Of a stretch of DNA of 64,000 nt, positions 17,567 through 25,504 are shown in pieces. The first letter of the stretch is position 1. Each line of letters starts with the position of its first letter. The position numbers were made by a program, and so were the translations under genes. The notes under the pieces are model-generated. The model ran no database searches, had not been told where the DNA came from, and saw only the letters and a list, made by a program, of their open reading frames with translations. Source of the stretch: Methanocella paludicola SANAE (GTDB lineage Archaea > Halobacteriota > Methanocellia > Methanocellales > Methanocellaceae); assembly GCF_000011005.1 (NCBI RefSeq), contig NC_013665.1:1054001-1118000 (forward strand), in the 5' to 3' direction.

Positions 17567-18313
17567 ATGAAGATCGCAGTTTGTGGAAAGGGCGGATCCG
17601 GCAAGAGCACGATCTCGGCCCTGCTCGCCAGGGCTATGGCAGCCCGTGGTCACAATGTCCTCGTGGTCGACCTCGACGAGTCCAATTACGGGTTGCACAG
17701 GCAGCTTGGGATGGAGGCCCCGGCAGACTTTATCGGCTACTTTGGAGGCAAGGAAGCGGCAACGAAAAAGATCGTCGAGTATTACCAGGACCGGACGAAA
17801 GAGCCGTTCGATATGAAATGGTCCATCGCCACGCTCCCCTCCGGATACGTCGTCGTAAAGTGTGGGATCAGACTCCTGTCCATAGGCAAGATCCACGACT
17901 TCGGCGAAGGCTGTGCCTGCACGATGGGCTCGCTCTCCGAGCTGCTCTTCAAGAATCTGGTGCTAGATGAGAACGATGTCGTCATCGCGGACACCGAGGC
18001 CGGGGTTGAGCACCTGGGCCGCGGCATCGAGGCCGGCTTCGACCACATCATGGTCGTAGTGGACCCCTCCTACGAGTCGCTCCGGCTCTCGCGCAAGATC
18101 GAGGCCATGGTCGGAAATAACGGGGCGAAGGTGCACTTCGTGCTGAATAAGATGGACGAGGAAATACAAAAACTGGTGCTCGGCTGGTTCGAGGGCAAAA
18201 GCGTGGCCGCCGTGATCCCGGAAGATAGGGGATTGTTCCGGGCGACGCTCGAAGGGCGGGAGCTGGATATGGAAATTCCCGCGATCCGGTGTCTGGCCGA
18301 TTCATTATATTGA
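17567..18313 (+). CDS. cooC: CooC-type nickel-insertion ATPase for CO dehydrogenase
   Basis: The 248-residue protein is a MinD/CooC-type P-loop ATPase. It has GKGGSGKS at residues 7-14 and the CooC-specific segment FGEGCACTMGSLSELL near 113, whose CxC cysteines bind metal between the two subunits. IADTEAGVEHLGRG (about 142) is the Walker B/switch region. CooC loads nickel into the CO dehydrogenase C-cluster using ATP. Methanogens of this type use CO dehydrogenase/acetyl-CoA synthase for carbon fixation. The gene is flanked on both sides by NikR-family genes, which strengthens the nickel assignment. The 17354-17566 spacer is very AT-rich and carries its promoter. Confidence 0.9.
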   Translation: MKIAVCGKGGSGKSTISALLARAMAARGHNVLVVDLDESNYGLHRQLGMEAPADFIGYFGGKEAATKKIVEYYQDRTKEPFDMKWSIATLPSGYVVVKCGIRLLSIGKIHDFGEGCACTMGSLSELLFKNLVLDENDVVIADTEAGVEHLGRGIEAGFDHIMVVVDPSYESLRLSRKIEAMVGNNGAKVHFVLNKMDEEIQKLVLGWFEGKSVAAVIPEDRGLFRATLEGRELDMEIPAIRCLADSLY

Positions 18314-18319
18314 TTTTTT

Positions 18320-18739
18320 TTAAATTTCCGCTTCGGGCAGGATAGTCGTGAGCTTGACGTGCTTCACGCACTTGTTCGCCATCAGCTTTTCGGTGAAAGC
18401 CCTTATGCTTCCCCCTTCACCGCGCACGATGATAACGTCCATGCAATTATCTTTATCGAGATATTTGTGGATCGTCGTCAGTATCAGGCCGGAATTGTCA
18501 TGCCGCACCTGCATCAGACTGCTGACAAGCTTACGCTTATCCTGGTTATACAGGATCGAGATGATGCCGATGCGATCCCCCCGGACTTTGCTCATCCATT
18601 TCTCGTACTGTATATAATCCCTTATGGCATCACGAATGCCTTCGGACCTGGAGGAATACCCCCGCTGTGCGATGACTTCGTCGAAACGGCCCATGAGTCG
18701 GCCTGGTACCGATATGCCTATGCGCGCTAGATCCTGCAT
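18320..18739 (-). CDS. NikR paralogue with altered metal ligands
   Basis: The 139-residue protein aligns along its whole length with the NikR at 16922-17353, including the ribbon-helix-helix ([16 protein letters not shown]). In the metal site it reads RHDN and IHKYLDKDNC. The first His and the Cys are kept, but the position of E. coli H89 is Tyr and that of H93 is Asp. It may therefore bind nickel differently, or sense another metal such as cobalt or iron. It is convergent with cooC and 6 bases from it. The gene on its upstream side codes for a tiny peptide, then a metal-complex ABC transporter. Confidence 0.85.
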   Translation of the reverse strand: MQDLARIGISVPGRLMGRFDEVIAQRGYSSRSEGIRDAIRDYIQYEKWMSKVRGDRIGIISILYNQDKRKLVSSLMQVRHDNSGLILTTIHKYLDKDNCMDVIIVRGEGGSIRAFTEKLMANKCVKHVKLTTILPEAEI

Positions 18740-19180
18740 CGTCGGCCTTCCTTTTGTAAAATTTATATCTGCTTTTATCTTTTGGAATAGATTGTCATGC
18801 CGATAAAATATCGGCGCAAGTAGATCCGTCCGATACGAGGTGAATATATATGGGTAATTTTCTGATGCATTTTGATATTTAAGTGGTCATCATTGCTCGA
18901 TCACTTGCGCCGATATTACATTTATCTATTATAGTATTACTTAGTAATATATTTTACTATTTTTCTCATATAAAGCAAATATCTTTTTAAAATATCGGGC
19001 CTATTTTACGCTTAATATTAATTAGGTACTAGTTAAGGTACATTCGAAAAGTATAACAACTCTTGTGCCGAATTCATTTGAATAAGTGTCCTACGTATTA
19101 CGATTAAGATTTTTATTCACAACAGAAAATATATATCCCCTCTCCCTATATGTTTATTTTGAGAAAGGAGGTAACCGCTT
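18740..19180. other. AT-rich intergenic region with promoters and an inverted repeat
   Basis: No gene longer than the tiny one at 19181 is evident. The region carries the promoter for the NikR paralogue on the minus strand and a long AT-rich leader for the tiny reading frame on the plus strand. It also holds a 15-base inverted repeat at 18807-18821 and 18903-18917. An untranslated RNA over the repeat is possible but not shown. Confidence 0.5.
18807..18917. repeat. Separated 15-base perfect inverted repeat
   Basis: AATATCGGCGCAAGT at 18807-18821 is perfectly inverted as ACTTGCGCCGATATT at 18903-18917, with 81 bases between. The GGCGCAAG core is also part of a second separated inverted repeat at 22916-23024. 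The spacing is too wide for a simple terminator. The pair could be ends of a small mobile element, two operator halves, or the base stem of an RNA. Confidence 0.6.
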
Positions 19181-19231
19181 ATGTGCGCCACCTGCGCCAA
19201 GCACAACCCGAAGAAAACTCCCAAGAAGTAA
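19181..19231 (+). CDS. Tiny Cys/Lys-rich peptide with a strong ribosome-binding site
   Basis: An open frame of 16 codons plus stop, MCATCAKHNPKKTPKK, starts 8 bases after a perfect Shine-Dalgarno sequence (AAAGGAGGT at 19164-19172). The peptide has a CxxC with a nearby His, able to bind a metal ion, and a lysine tail. A T-rich run follows the stop. The strength and spacing of the ribosome-binding site argue for real translation. The size is far below usual annotation limits. Function unknown; the metal-transport surroundings hint at a metal-linked role. Confidence 0.45.
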   Translation: MCATCAKHNPKKTPKK

Positions 19232-19256
19232 ATGATTATTTATTAACTGTTCTTTT

Positions 19257-20051
19257 TTATTTTACGTACGGTAGGATAACCTTTTTATTATCGTGCTCGA
19301 TGATCTCGACGTCCACTCCATAGGCTGCCCGGATGTTCTCCGCCGTCATCACATCCCGCGACAGACCCGCGGCGATGACGTTACTTTTGTGCCCGTCCAG
19401 CTTTGCCATGAGGACGACCTCATCCGCGTACATGAGGGCATGGTTGGGGTCGTGCAGGGTCATGATGACGGTCATGCCTTTTTCCCGGGCCAGGCCCGTG
19501 ACCATGGAGAGGACCCCCATCTGGTTTTTCAGGTCCAGGAACGTCGTGGGCTCGTCGAGCAAGAGGAACTCCGGCCCCTGCGCCAGCGCCCGGGCGATCA
19601 TGACGAGCTGGCGCTCGCCGCCGCTGATCGTAGTATAGGACTTTTCGGCCAGGTGAGAAATTCCCAGCGTCTTCAGGATTCCCAGGGATATTTCCATGTC
19701 CTTTGCGGAAGGTGTCGAGAAAGCCCCGATATACGGCGCGCGGCCGGTCATGACCACGTCGAGCACCGAGAACGGGAAGGAGGACCGGTGCGCCTGGGGG
19801 ACGCTGCCCATTTTCTTTGACAGATCCACCGGCCGCATCTCGACGATATTTTTTCCGTCAAGAAATACAATGCCGCTGTCCGGGTCGAGGTTGCGGCTGA
19901 TGATCTTCAGGAGCGTGGTCTTGCCGCACCCGTTCGGCCCCAAAAAAGCCACGACTGATCCCTTTTTTATCGAGACGCCGATACCTTCCAGGACCCGGAG
20001 GTCGTCGTAGGACTTGCCGACGCCTTCGATGCGAATGCCTTCTCCGGTCAT
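19257..20051 (-). CDS. ABC transporter ATPase, FecE/BtuD type
   Basis: The protein of about 264 residues has Walker A GPNGCGKT, the signature TISGGERQLV and Walker B EFLLLDEPTTFLDL, with the H-loop in MTLHDPNHAL. The family powers uptake of iron-siderophore, haem or corrinoid complexes. It overlaps the permease stop by 4 bases (ATGA at 20051-20048), which decides the start; a second ATG 6 bases earlier is possible. It is the last gene of a binding protein-permease-ATPase operon. The substrate cannot be told from the ATPase. Confidence 0.9.
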   Translation of the reverse strand: MTGEGIRIEGVGKSYDDLRVLEGIGVSIKKGSVVAFLGPNGCGKTTLLKIISRNLDPDSGIVFLDGKNIVEMRPVDLSKKMGSVPQAHRSSFPFSVLDVVMTGRAPYIGAFSTPSAKDMEISLGILKTLGISHLAEKSYTTISGGERQLVMIARALAQGPEFLLLDEPTTFLDLKNQMGVLSMVTGLAREKGMTVIMTLHDPNHALMYADEVVLMAKLDGHKSNVIAAGLSRDVMTAENIRAAYGVDVEIIEHDNKKVILPYVK

Positions 20052-21109
20052 TCCCATCCGCCTACCTTCGCCCGGCGCAGGATAAATATAAAGAATGGCG
20101 CGCCGATGAGCGTCGTGAAGATGCTGACCGGGATCTCGAAGCCGAAAGCCGCCCGGGCGGCGTCGTCCACGATGACGAGGAAGGCCGCCCCGAAGGTGAA
20201 CGACAGCGGAATGAGGAGCCGGTGGTCCGGCCCGATCACCATGCGGACCATGTGCGGCACGATAAGGCCGACCAGGGATATGATCCCTGCGATGGCGACA
20301 GAGGCCGACGCCACGAGCGAGGCCGCGACGATGAAGGCCACCTTGTACAATTCCGTATTCATGCCCACGGACCGGGCCTCTTCGTCCCCCAGGGCTAGCA
20401 CATTCAGCCTCCAGCGCAGCAGGATAATCACGGCACACCCGGCCACGATGAGGTACCAGGCCTCGCCGAGCTTCGACCAGGTGGAGGCGTTGAAGCTGCC
20501 CATGATCCAGAGCACGATGCTCTGCAGCGCCTTCTCGTTGGTCTGGATCTGGATGATGCCCAGGAGCGCCGTGAAGACGGCCGAGGTGATGACGCCCGAG
20601 AGCACGAGCGATATCACGGGAGTCTCGCCCTTCGTGCGGGCCATTAGATAAGCCAGCCCGATGGCGATCAGGCTAAAGACGAAGGCGGCGGGCTCCAGCG
20701 GCAGCGCCGGCAAAACAGCGATGGACAGCGCCGCCCCGAACGCCGCTCCGGACGACAGGCCCAGGATGTAAGGATCGACGAGCGGGTTCTTGAAAATGCC
20801 CTGGAACGCGGCGCCCGAGATCGCGAGCGCCCCGCCGACCAGCATGGCCGTCAATATCCGGGGCAGACGCACGTCGAAGATCACGCTATAGTACATGCCC
20901 GGGTAGTCGCCGCCCCCGAAGAGCCGGGAAGCGATGACGCCCAGCGTATCGTTGAAGGAAAGGCCGAAATTGCCGATAAAAAGGGATACGACGAAAGCCG
21001 GCAGCGGCGAAATGAAAAATAAAAAAGCGGCGATGGATTTCCATGCCCAGGGGGTATTAACGGGCAGCTTCGCTGCCGTTAACGCCTCCGCGACACTGTT
21101 TTTTGCCAT
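20048..21109 (-). CDS. ABC transporter permease, FecCD/BtuC type
   Basis: The 353-residue protein has about 9-10 hydrophobic helices and FecCD family words including VRLPRILTAMLVGGALAISGAAFQ split around GIFKNPLVDPYILG. A later GLIVPHMVRMVIGPDHR marks the ATPase-coupling region. It forms the membrane channel of the operon with the lipoprotein at 21122 and the ATPase at 19257. Iron-chelate or corrinoid uptake is the likely role. Confidence 0.92.
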   Translation of the reverse strand: MAKNSVAEALTAAKLPVNTPWAWKSIAAFLFFISPLPAFVVSLFIGNFGLSFNDTLGVIASRLFGGGDYPGMYYSVIFDVRLPRILTAMLVGGALAISGAAFQGIFKNPLVDPYILGLSSGAAFGAALSIAVLPALPLEPAAFVFSLIAIGLAYLMARTKGETPVISLVLSGVITSAVFTALLGIIQIQTNEKALQSIVLWIMGSFNASTWSKLGEAWYLIVAGCAVIILLRWRLNVLALGDEEARSVGMNTELYKVAFIVAASLVASASVAIAGIISLVGLIVPHMVRMVIGPDHRLLIPLSFTFGAAFLVIVDDAARAAFGFEIPVSIFTTLIGAPFFIFILRRAKVGGWE

Positions 21110-21121
21110 CGCCCGTTCACC

Positions 21122-22204
21122 CTAAGCCTTCGCGTAGCCGGGATAATGCACGCCGTAGACCGAGACGAAGAAGGCGTCGTATTCCTTATTCAGGTCCAGC
21201 GAGGCGAATTTGTCCGGGTTGATGTTCTTAGCGATCTTCATCACAACGAGGGGCAGCCTCGAGGTCATGGAGTCGTCCAGGAACGGGTTGTCCAGCTCGT
21301 AGACGCGGCCGTTCTTGACGGCGTTGATGTTCCTCCACGCCTTGTAGTCCTCGCCGGTCATGATGTCCTTCGGGTCGAGGTTCGGGTTGTACCACATGTA
21401 GATGACGTCCGGGTTCAGCGCCTGGATGGCCTCCATGGTCAGCACCGGGTGCTCGTCGTACTTCGTGTCGTTGTTCCACTTGCTGACGACGTTCACGCCG
21501 CCCGCCGCATTGATCATGTCGTTAGTGGAGCTGTGCAGGCCGGCCGTACCGTAGACGTCGCCCCACATCCAGTACACCGTGGGCTTCTCGTTCTCGGGTA
21601 TCGCCGAGGTGACGTCCGTGACCTTCTTCATGGTCGCGTTCATCGTGTCCAGGACCTCCTGGCCGCGCTTCTCGTTGCCGACGATCTTCGCAAAGTCGCG
21701 GTGCTGTTCGTAGATGTCGCTGAAGTTCCTCAGGAAGACGCCGTAGACGGGCACGTGCAGGGTCTCCTCGATGGCCTTCGTGTCCTTGTCGTCCCAGTCC
21801 GCGGACCAGAGCACGACCAGGTCCGGATTCGCCTTCGCCAGCGCCTCCAGGTCTACCGCCCCGTTGACGTAGCCGACCTTCTGGGTCGCATTATAGTTCG
21901 AGTCAACGGCGCGGAAGAAGTCCTCCTTATACTGGGGCATCCAGATGTCGCCGATACCCGAGATATCGTCGGCCCCGCCGACCGCGTACATCGTGTTCAT
22001 CGCGTTCTCGACCAGGAAGACCACACGCTTGGCTGGGTAGGGCACCGTGAGAGTCTTACCCCGGTCGTCGATGACCGTGATGGTCTTCTGGGCCTGCGTC
22101 GTCGGCGTGGCCGTCGCGCCAGTGTTCGTGGTCGTACAGCCCGCCGCAATGATAGAAATGACGACGATGGCAAGTATCGCTACTATCATTAATTTTGATT
22201 TCAT
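21122..22204 (-). CDS. ABC transporter substrate-binding lipoprotein, FecB/BtuF type
   Basis: The 360-residue protein has a lipoprotein signal with the lipobox IIAAGC near residue 23 and a Thr-rich spacer. The TroA/FecB fold follows with typical stretches TVPYPAKRVVFL, VDLEALAKANPDLVV and EAIQALNPDVIYMWY. It captures a metal complex outside the cell for the permease and ATPase that follow it. A GGGAGGTTAAC ribosome-binding site precedes the ATG. The ligand is unknown: iron chelates and corrinoids are usual, and the nickel/cobalt surroundings keep those metals possible. A GTGTTACTTTA sequence lies 69 bases upstream. Confidence 0.92.
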   Translation of the reverse strand: MKSKLMIVAILAIVVISIIAAGCTTTNTGATATPTTQAQKTITVIDDRGKTLTVPYPAKRVVFLVENAMNTMYAVGGADDISGIGDIWMPQYKEDFFRAVDSNYNATQKVGYVNGAVDLEALAKANPDLVVLWSADWDDKDTKAIEETLHVPVYGVFLRNFSDIYEQHRDFAKIVGNEKRGQEVLDTMNATMKKVTDVTSAIPENEKPTVYWMWGDVYGTAGLHSSTNDMINAAGGVNVVSKWNNDTKYDEHPVLTMEAIQALNPDVIYMWYNPNLDPKDIMTGEDYKAWRNINAVKNGRVYELDNPFLDDSMTSRLPLVVMKIAKNINPDKFASLDLNKEYDAFFVSVYGVHYPGYAKA

Positions 22205-22272
22205 GTTAACCTCCCTATTCTTATTAACAATTTTAAATTATGACGATTTTTTTAATATTTTTTTATTGATTT

Positions 22273-22283
22273 GTGTTACTTTA
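22273..22283 (+). promoter_or_regulatory. GTGTTAC-type site upstream of the FecB-like gene
   Basis: GTGTTACTTTA lies 69-79 bases before the start codon at 22204. It resembles the GTGTTACTAAT sequences before other metal genes here, and GTTCACAC at 22300-22307 is a rough inverse partner. The similarity is short, so this is a weak candidate. Confidence 0.25.
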
Positions 22284-22524
22284 GAATATATTTATAGATT
22301 TTGTTCACACAAATTAATCTCATAATAAAATTTATTATTAATAAATATAGGTATTTTTTACACTTACACCCTGAAAAATTAGCATATGTCCCTTTTAATT
22401 GGCACAGAGAATATTTACAGGCTGCTTAAAATTATGATTTAAAAAGTCAAAATTAAAGTAATACTTTTAAGAAACAATGCGGCTGGTAACGACGTGTAAA
22501 AGCCAGGGAACGTTTAGATAAATC

Positions 22525-22755
22525 ATCTCTCATATGAGGGCTTTCTGCGAGCTGCCATATCATTCAGTTAGTGGTCGTGACGTCGTGGCCGAGCCGGGAC
22601 AGCAGGCGCGCCAAGTACACGGTCCCAGATTCCACGTCCAGGATACGTATTTAATCCTCAACTAACCAGGGCTTCAGCTCGTCCGCATACCCGACGGGTC
22701 GGTGATCCGGCGGTCATTGTATTTACTGTCAATATCCTCGTAATGCTTGACCACG
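22525..22755 (-). pseudogene. Decayed SAM-dependent methyltransferase gene
   Basis: On the minus strand one frame reads VVKHYEDIDSKYNDRRITD, a stop, then ELKPWLVED, a stop, then IRILDVESGTVYLARLL continuing SRLGHDVTTTN. This is closely like motif I of class I methyltransferases (ILDVGTGTGxLAxLLAxLGHDV), preceded by the usual N-terminal helix. The motif glycines are partly lost and stops interrupt the frame. The sequence is GC-rich like coding DNA but sits in an AT-rich spacer. It is best read as a remnant; no intact copy is adjacent. The rest of 22205-23149 shows no other gene. Confidence 0.55.
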
Positions 22756-22915
22756 CTTGACCCTCATCTTGCCAGCTTTTTTAATCTCCGTCGATCTCGG
22801 GTACCGAGATGAGCTTCATCTAATACTCGGATAAATGGTAATATTTATTACAATTATAGTAAATTATATTAACTAGTAACAACATTATAAAATTTTGTAA
22901 TACCATTGGGGCGGG

Positions 22916-23024
22916 GCGCAAGATTGATAACGATCAATACCCTCCTCCGGGTACAGGGACAGATCCGAAAAATGCGATGTATGACTTAAATAAAATACTA
23001 GCCTCCAAAAATTGAATCTTGCGC
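22916..23024. repeat. Separated inverted repeat with GCGCAAG ends
   Basis: GCGCAAGATT at 22916-22925 is inverted as AATCTTGCGC at 23015-23024, with 89 bases between. Arm core and spacing are similar to the inverted repeat at 18807-18917. The enclosed DNA has no open frame of note. Confidence 0.5.
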
Positions 23025-23149
23025 TCCCACAATATTCCGCTTCCATGGTTCCTCTTATCATTTCATTTTTTTCGTTTCCGGTGGCCTGATCGTGCTCCTT
23101 ACGGTAAAAAATTATCGAAAAAAATAATAATTAAGGTGATCAATTGCCG

Positions 23150-23239
23150 CTATGCGGCTTTCTTCACGGGCTGCGCCGCTTTCGCTTCGGGCGCCTTCTT
23201 CTCCTCGACTTTCTTTACAGCGGCTTTCTTCTTGTTCAG
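23150..23239 (-). CDS. Tiny Lys/Ala-rich peptide, possibly CTG-initiated
   Basis: A perfect GGAGGTG lies 7 bases before CTG at 23239-23237. The CTG opens a 29-codon frame reading (M)NKKKAAVKKVEEKK, then APEAKAAQPVKKAA and a TAG stop. The composition resembles histone H1-like tails. No ATG, GTG or TTG is available at the right distance in this frame, because the overlapping GTG frame stops after one more codon. If translated, it would be a rare CTG start in an archaeon. A GTGTTACTAAT motif lies further upstream. Confidence 0.35.
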   Translation of the reverse strand: MNKKKAAVKKVEEKKAPEAKAAQPVKKAA

Positions 23240-23380
23240 CTATTTCACCTCCCTGCACCGGCTACTTTCGTGAGTATGATACGCAGGAATTAAAATAAGA
23301 GGCTGCAGCGCAATGCCTGCAGAATCGGATAGTCTTCATGGTCAAGCACAAGCCCTGCTTAATCATACGATAATTAATTT

Positions 23381-23398
23381 TCGTGTTACTAATTGATA
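23381..23398. promoter_or_regulatory. GTGTTACTAAT metal-locus motif (near the tiny peptide gene)
   Basis: TCGTGTTACTAATTGATA matches the sequence before cbiM at 29269-29286 in 17 of 18 bases. The T-rich TATA-containing sequence that follows is also similar. It is in the spacer between the znuA-like gene and the tiny minus-strand gene. Confidence 0.45.
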
Positions 23399-23452
23399 TA
23401 ATTTTCTATAAACGTAATAAATATGGGGCTTCGTTAGAAGCCCCATGATATT

Positions 23453-24466
23453 CTATTTCTTCCTGGCGAATACCGCCAGCGCAATGCCGATGAGCACTCC
23501 TGCGGCAATGACCTCTACTCCGAGGGGCGACGCCGCGGGAGTCGCCGTCGCGGCCGTGGTGGCAGTCGGCGCAGGCTTGGCCTGGAGGACGAGCTGCTTA
23601 TTATACTCGAGCACATCCGCCATCGTGGCCGTATTCGGGACTGAGCCCGGGAAGTTCGTGAAGATCACGCGCTTTACGTTGATGCCCTTGTCGTGCATCG
23701 CTTCCTCGACGCCTTTGGCCAGCTCCGTCGACTGCATGTTCTCGATGATGTACTCGACGCCCTTGTACTTGTCCGGGTTGGCGTTGATGTCGTCGACGAG
23801 CTTGGCGGGCGTCTTCGTGCCATTCATTGCGAACTCGGGCGCAAAGAAGTTCACGACGTCCATGCCGAGCCAGTTCTTGGCGGGGTCTTGCTGCCACAGC
23901 ATGACGATGACTTTCGTCCTGTTGAGCTGGGCCTTCTCTGCCGCCGTGGGCTCGACCGCGTCGAAGAGCTTCACGTAATCGTTATAGCGCTGCTCATAAT
24001 ATGACGTGTTGGCCGGGTCCTTCTCCACGAGCCAGCCCTTCACTTCTGCGGCCAGAAGCTTAGCGTTTGTCGGCGTGTTCCAGCCCCTCGACGGGTTCGA
24101 AATCGTCTTCCACGTTACGTTGCCGTAGCCGTTAGCGTTCATAAAATTGTTGACCGCGGGCATGTTATACTGCTTATCGTTGCTGTCGTTATACGCGACG
24201 AACATGTCCGCCTTCGCGATGAAATCCTTGTTGAGCTGAATCCTGTTCGGGATGATGTCGGTCTGTAGATGGGGGCACATCGCCGGGTCGGCGATCGATA
24301 TGGCTTCGACCCGGTCACCCCCGATGTACGTCACCGGGTCCATGAGGACGCTCGTCGTACAGACGACTTTAATCTTCCCCGTATCCTGCGCTGCGCACGA
24401 GGGCGCCAATAAAAAGATCGCAAGAATGGCTATCAATATTATGTAGTATGACCGATTGGTAAGCAT
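23453..24466 (-). CDS. Metal ABC transporter substrate-binding protein, TroA/ZnuA-like
   Basis: The 337-residue protein has an N-terminal signal peptide ending near APSCAAQ. The TroA-type fold follows (KIKVVCTTSVLMDPVTYIGG, ADPAMCPHLQTDIIPNRIQL). After a Thr/Ala/Pro linker there is a C-terminal membrane anchor ending in FARKK, so it is tethered at both or either end. The ligand region CPHLQTD replaces the His-rich loop of classical ZnuA, so zinc is not certain; manganese, iron or nickel are possible. The permease and ATPase genes lie upstream in the same direction. A TATTACTAAT sequence lies 35-44 bases before its start. Confidence 0.85.
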   Translation of the reverse strand: MLTNRSYYIILIAILAIFLLAPSCAAQDTGKIKVVCTTSVLMDPVTYIGGDRVEAISIADPAMCPHLQTDIIPNRIQLNKDFIAKADMFVAYNDSNDKQYNMPAVNNFMNANGYGNVTWKTISNPSRGWNTPTNAKLLAAEVKGWLVEKDPANTSYYEQRYNDYVKLFDAVEPTAAEKAQLNRTKVIVMLWQQDPAKNWLGMDVVNFFAPEFAMNGTKTPAKLVDDINANPDKYKGVEYIIENMQSTELAKGVEEAMHDKGINVKRVIFTNFPGSVPNTATMADVLEYNKQLVLQAKPAPTATTAATATPAASPLGVEVIAAGVLIGIALAVFARKK

Positions 24467-24500
24467 ATAAGATACTAAGTGTTAAGAACTATTTAAGTCT

Positions 24501-24510
24501 TATTACTAAT
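24501..24510. promoter_or_regulatory. TATTACTAAT motif before the znuA-like gene
   Basis: TATTACTAAT is identical to the inverse of ATTAGTAATA at 29070-29079 before cbiQ and shares TTACTAAT with the site before cbiM. Its place 35-44 bases before the start codon is the promoter region, where a repressor would act. Confidence 0.35.
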
Positions 24511-24673
24511 TATTATAAAATTTATATTTGTAATACCGCAGAGTATCGGTCCGATCGAGCTCTTGCTGGGTTGAATATATCTTAGGTTTCATGCGTCTCC
24601 ACGGACTTACGCCTCTTCGCGGGCTTTGACCGGGCGGGCGACCGGATGGACTGATTCAACACAGCAGCCCCCG

Positions 24674-25504
24674 CTAATGCATGCGAGTTGACACCCTTCT
24701 TTTGAAGGACAGCACGACCGATATCGCAAAGACGCCCGTCAGCAGCAGGGCGACGAGGGGGGCGATCGGCAGCGTGAACTCGAAGCCGGCCCAGACGCCG
24801 GCAATGCTGACGATGAGCGATACCAGCGGCGCCACCACGAACATGCTCTTTACGTTAAAGCAGAACTGGCTGGCGATGGCCGCGGGCGTCACGAGCCAGA
24901 CGAATATGAGCAGCCCGCCCACGATGTTCAGGCTCAGCGCTACGGAGAGGGCGATGATGAAGAGCAGGATGTAATAGACGACCTTCACGCGAATGCCCGA
25001 GGCCTCCGCGATCTTCATGTTAAACATGATGGCCGCGATCTCTTTATAAAAGACCAGGACGAAGATGACCGTGAGCGCCGAGATCGCCGCGAGGGCATAG
25101 ATCTCCTCCCTGAAGAGCGAGATGACGTCCCCGAAAAGCAGGGCGCTGGCGGACAGCCCCTTGCCCATATACTGCATGTACGATATCAGGAAGATGGCGA
25201 CCGCCATGGACATGGCGAAGAGCACGCCGAGCGTCGCATCGGCGGCCATCTTCGCCTTATCGCTCACGGGGCCGATGAGGGCGGCCACGATGACGCTGAC
25301 CACGATGGCCGCGAGCTGTGAGCTCACCTCGATGAACATGCCCAGCGCCGCCCCCGCGAACGCCGCGTGGGACATGGTAAAGCCCATGGACGACAGGTTC
25401 ATGCGGGATATGATGACGCCGAGGATGCTGCAGGCCACGGACGCGAAGACCATTGCCTCGACCGCATGGCAGACCACGTTGTTGGGTATGAGCGGCTCCA
25501 GCAT
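24674..25504 (-). CDS. znuB: Metal ABC transporter permease, ZnuB/ABC-3 family
   Basis: The 276-residue protein has about eight hydrophobic helices and ABC-3 family features such as SCSILGVIISRMNLSSMGFTMSHAAFAG in two parts and NIVGGLLIFVWLVTPAAIA. It forms the channel for a divalent metal together with the ATPase whose stop codon immediately precedes its ATG. The binding protein gene follows after a 207-base gap with its own promoter motif. The metal is not determined. Confidence 0.88.
   Translation of the reverse strand: MLEPLIPNNVVCHAVEAMVFASVACSILGVIISRMNLSSMGFTMSHAAFAGAALGMFIEVSSQLAAIVVSVIVAALIGPVSDKAKMAADATLGVLFAMSMAVAIFLISYMQYMGKGLSASALLFGDVISLFREEIYALAAISALTVIFVLVFYKEIAAIMFNMKIAEASGIRVKVVYYILLFIIALSVALSLNIVGGLLIFVWLVTPAAIASQFCFNVKSMFVVAPLVSLIVSIAGVWAGFEFTLPIAPLVALLLTGVFAISVVLSFKRRVSTRMH

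Noticed and set aside
21146-22192. Plus-strand frame of 348 codons opposite the FecB-like gene
   Set aside because: Composition is Val/Arg/Asp/His-heavy and without domains; the minus-strand gene has a signal peptide, lipobox and ribosome-binding site.
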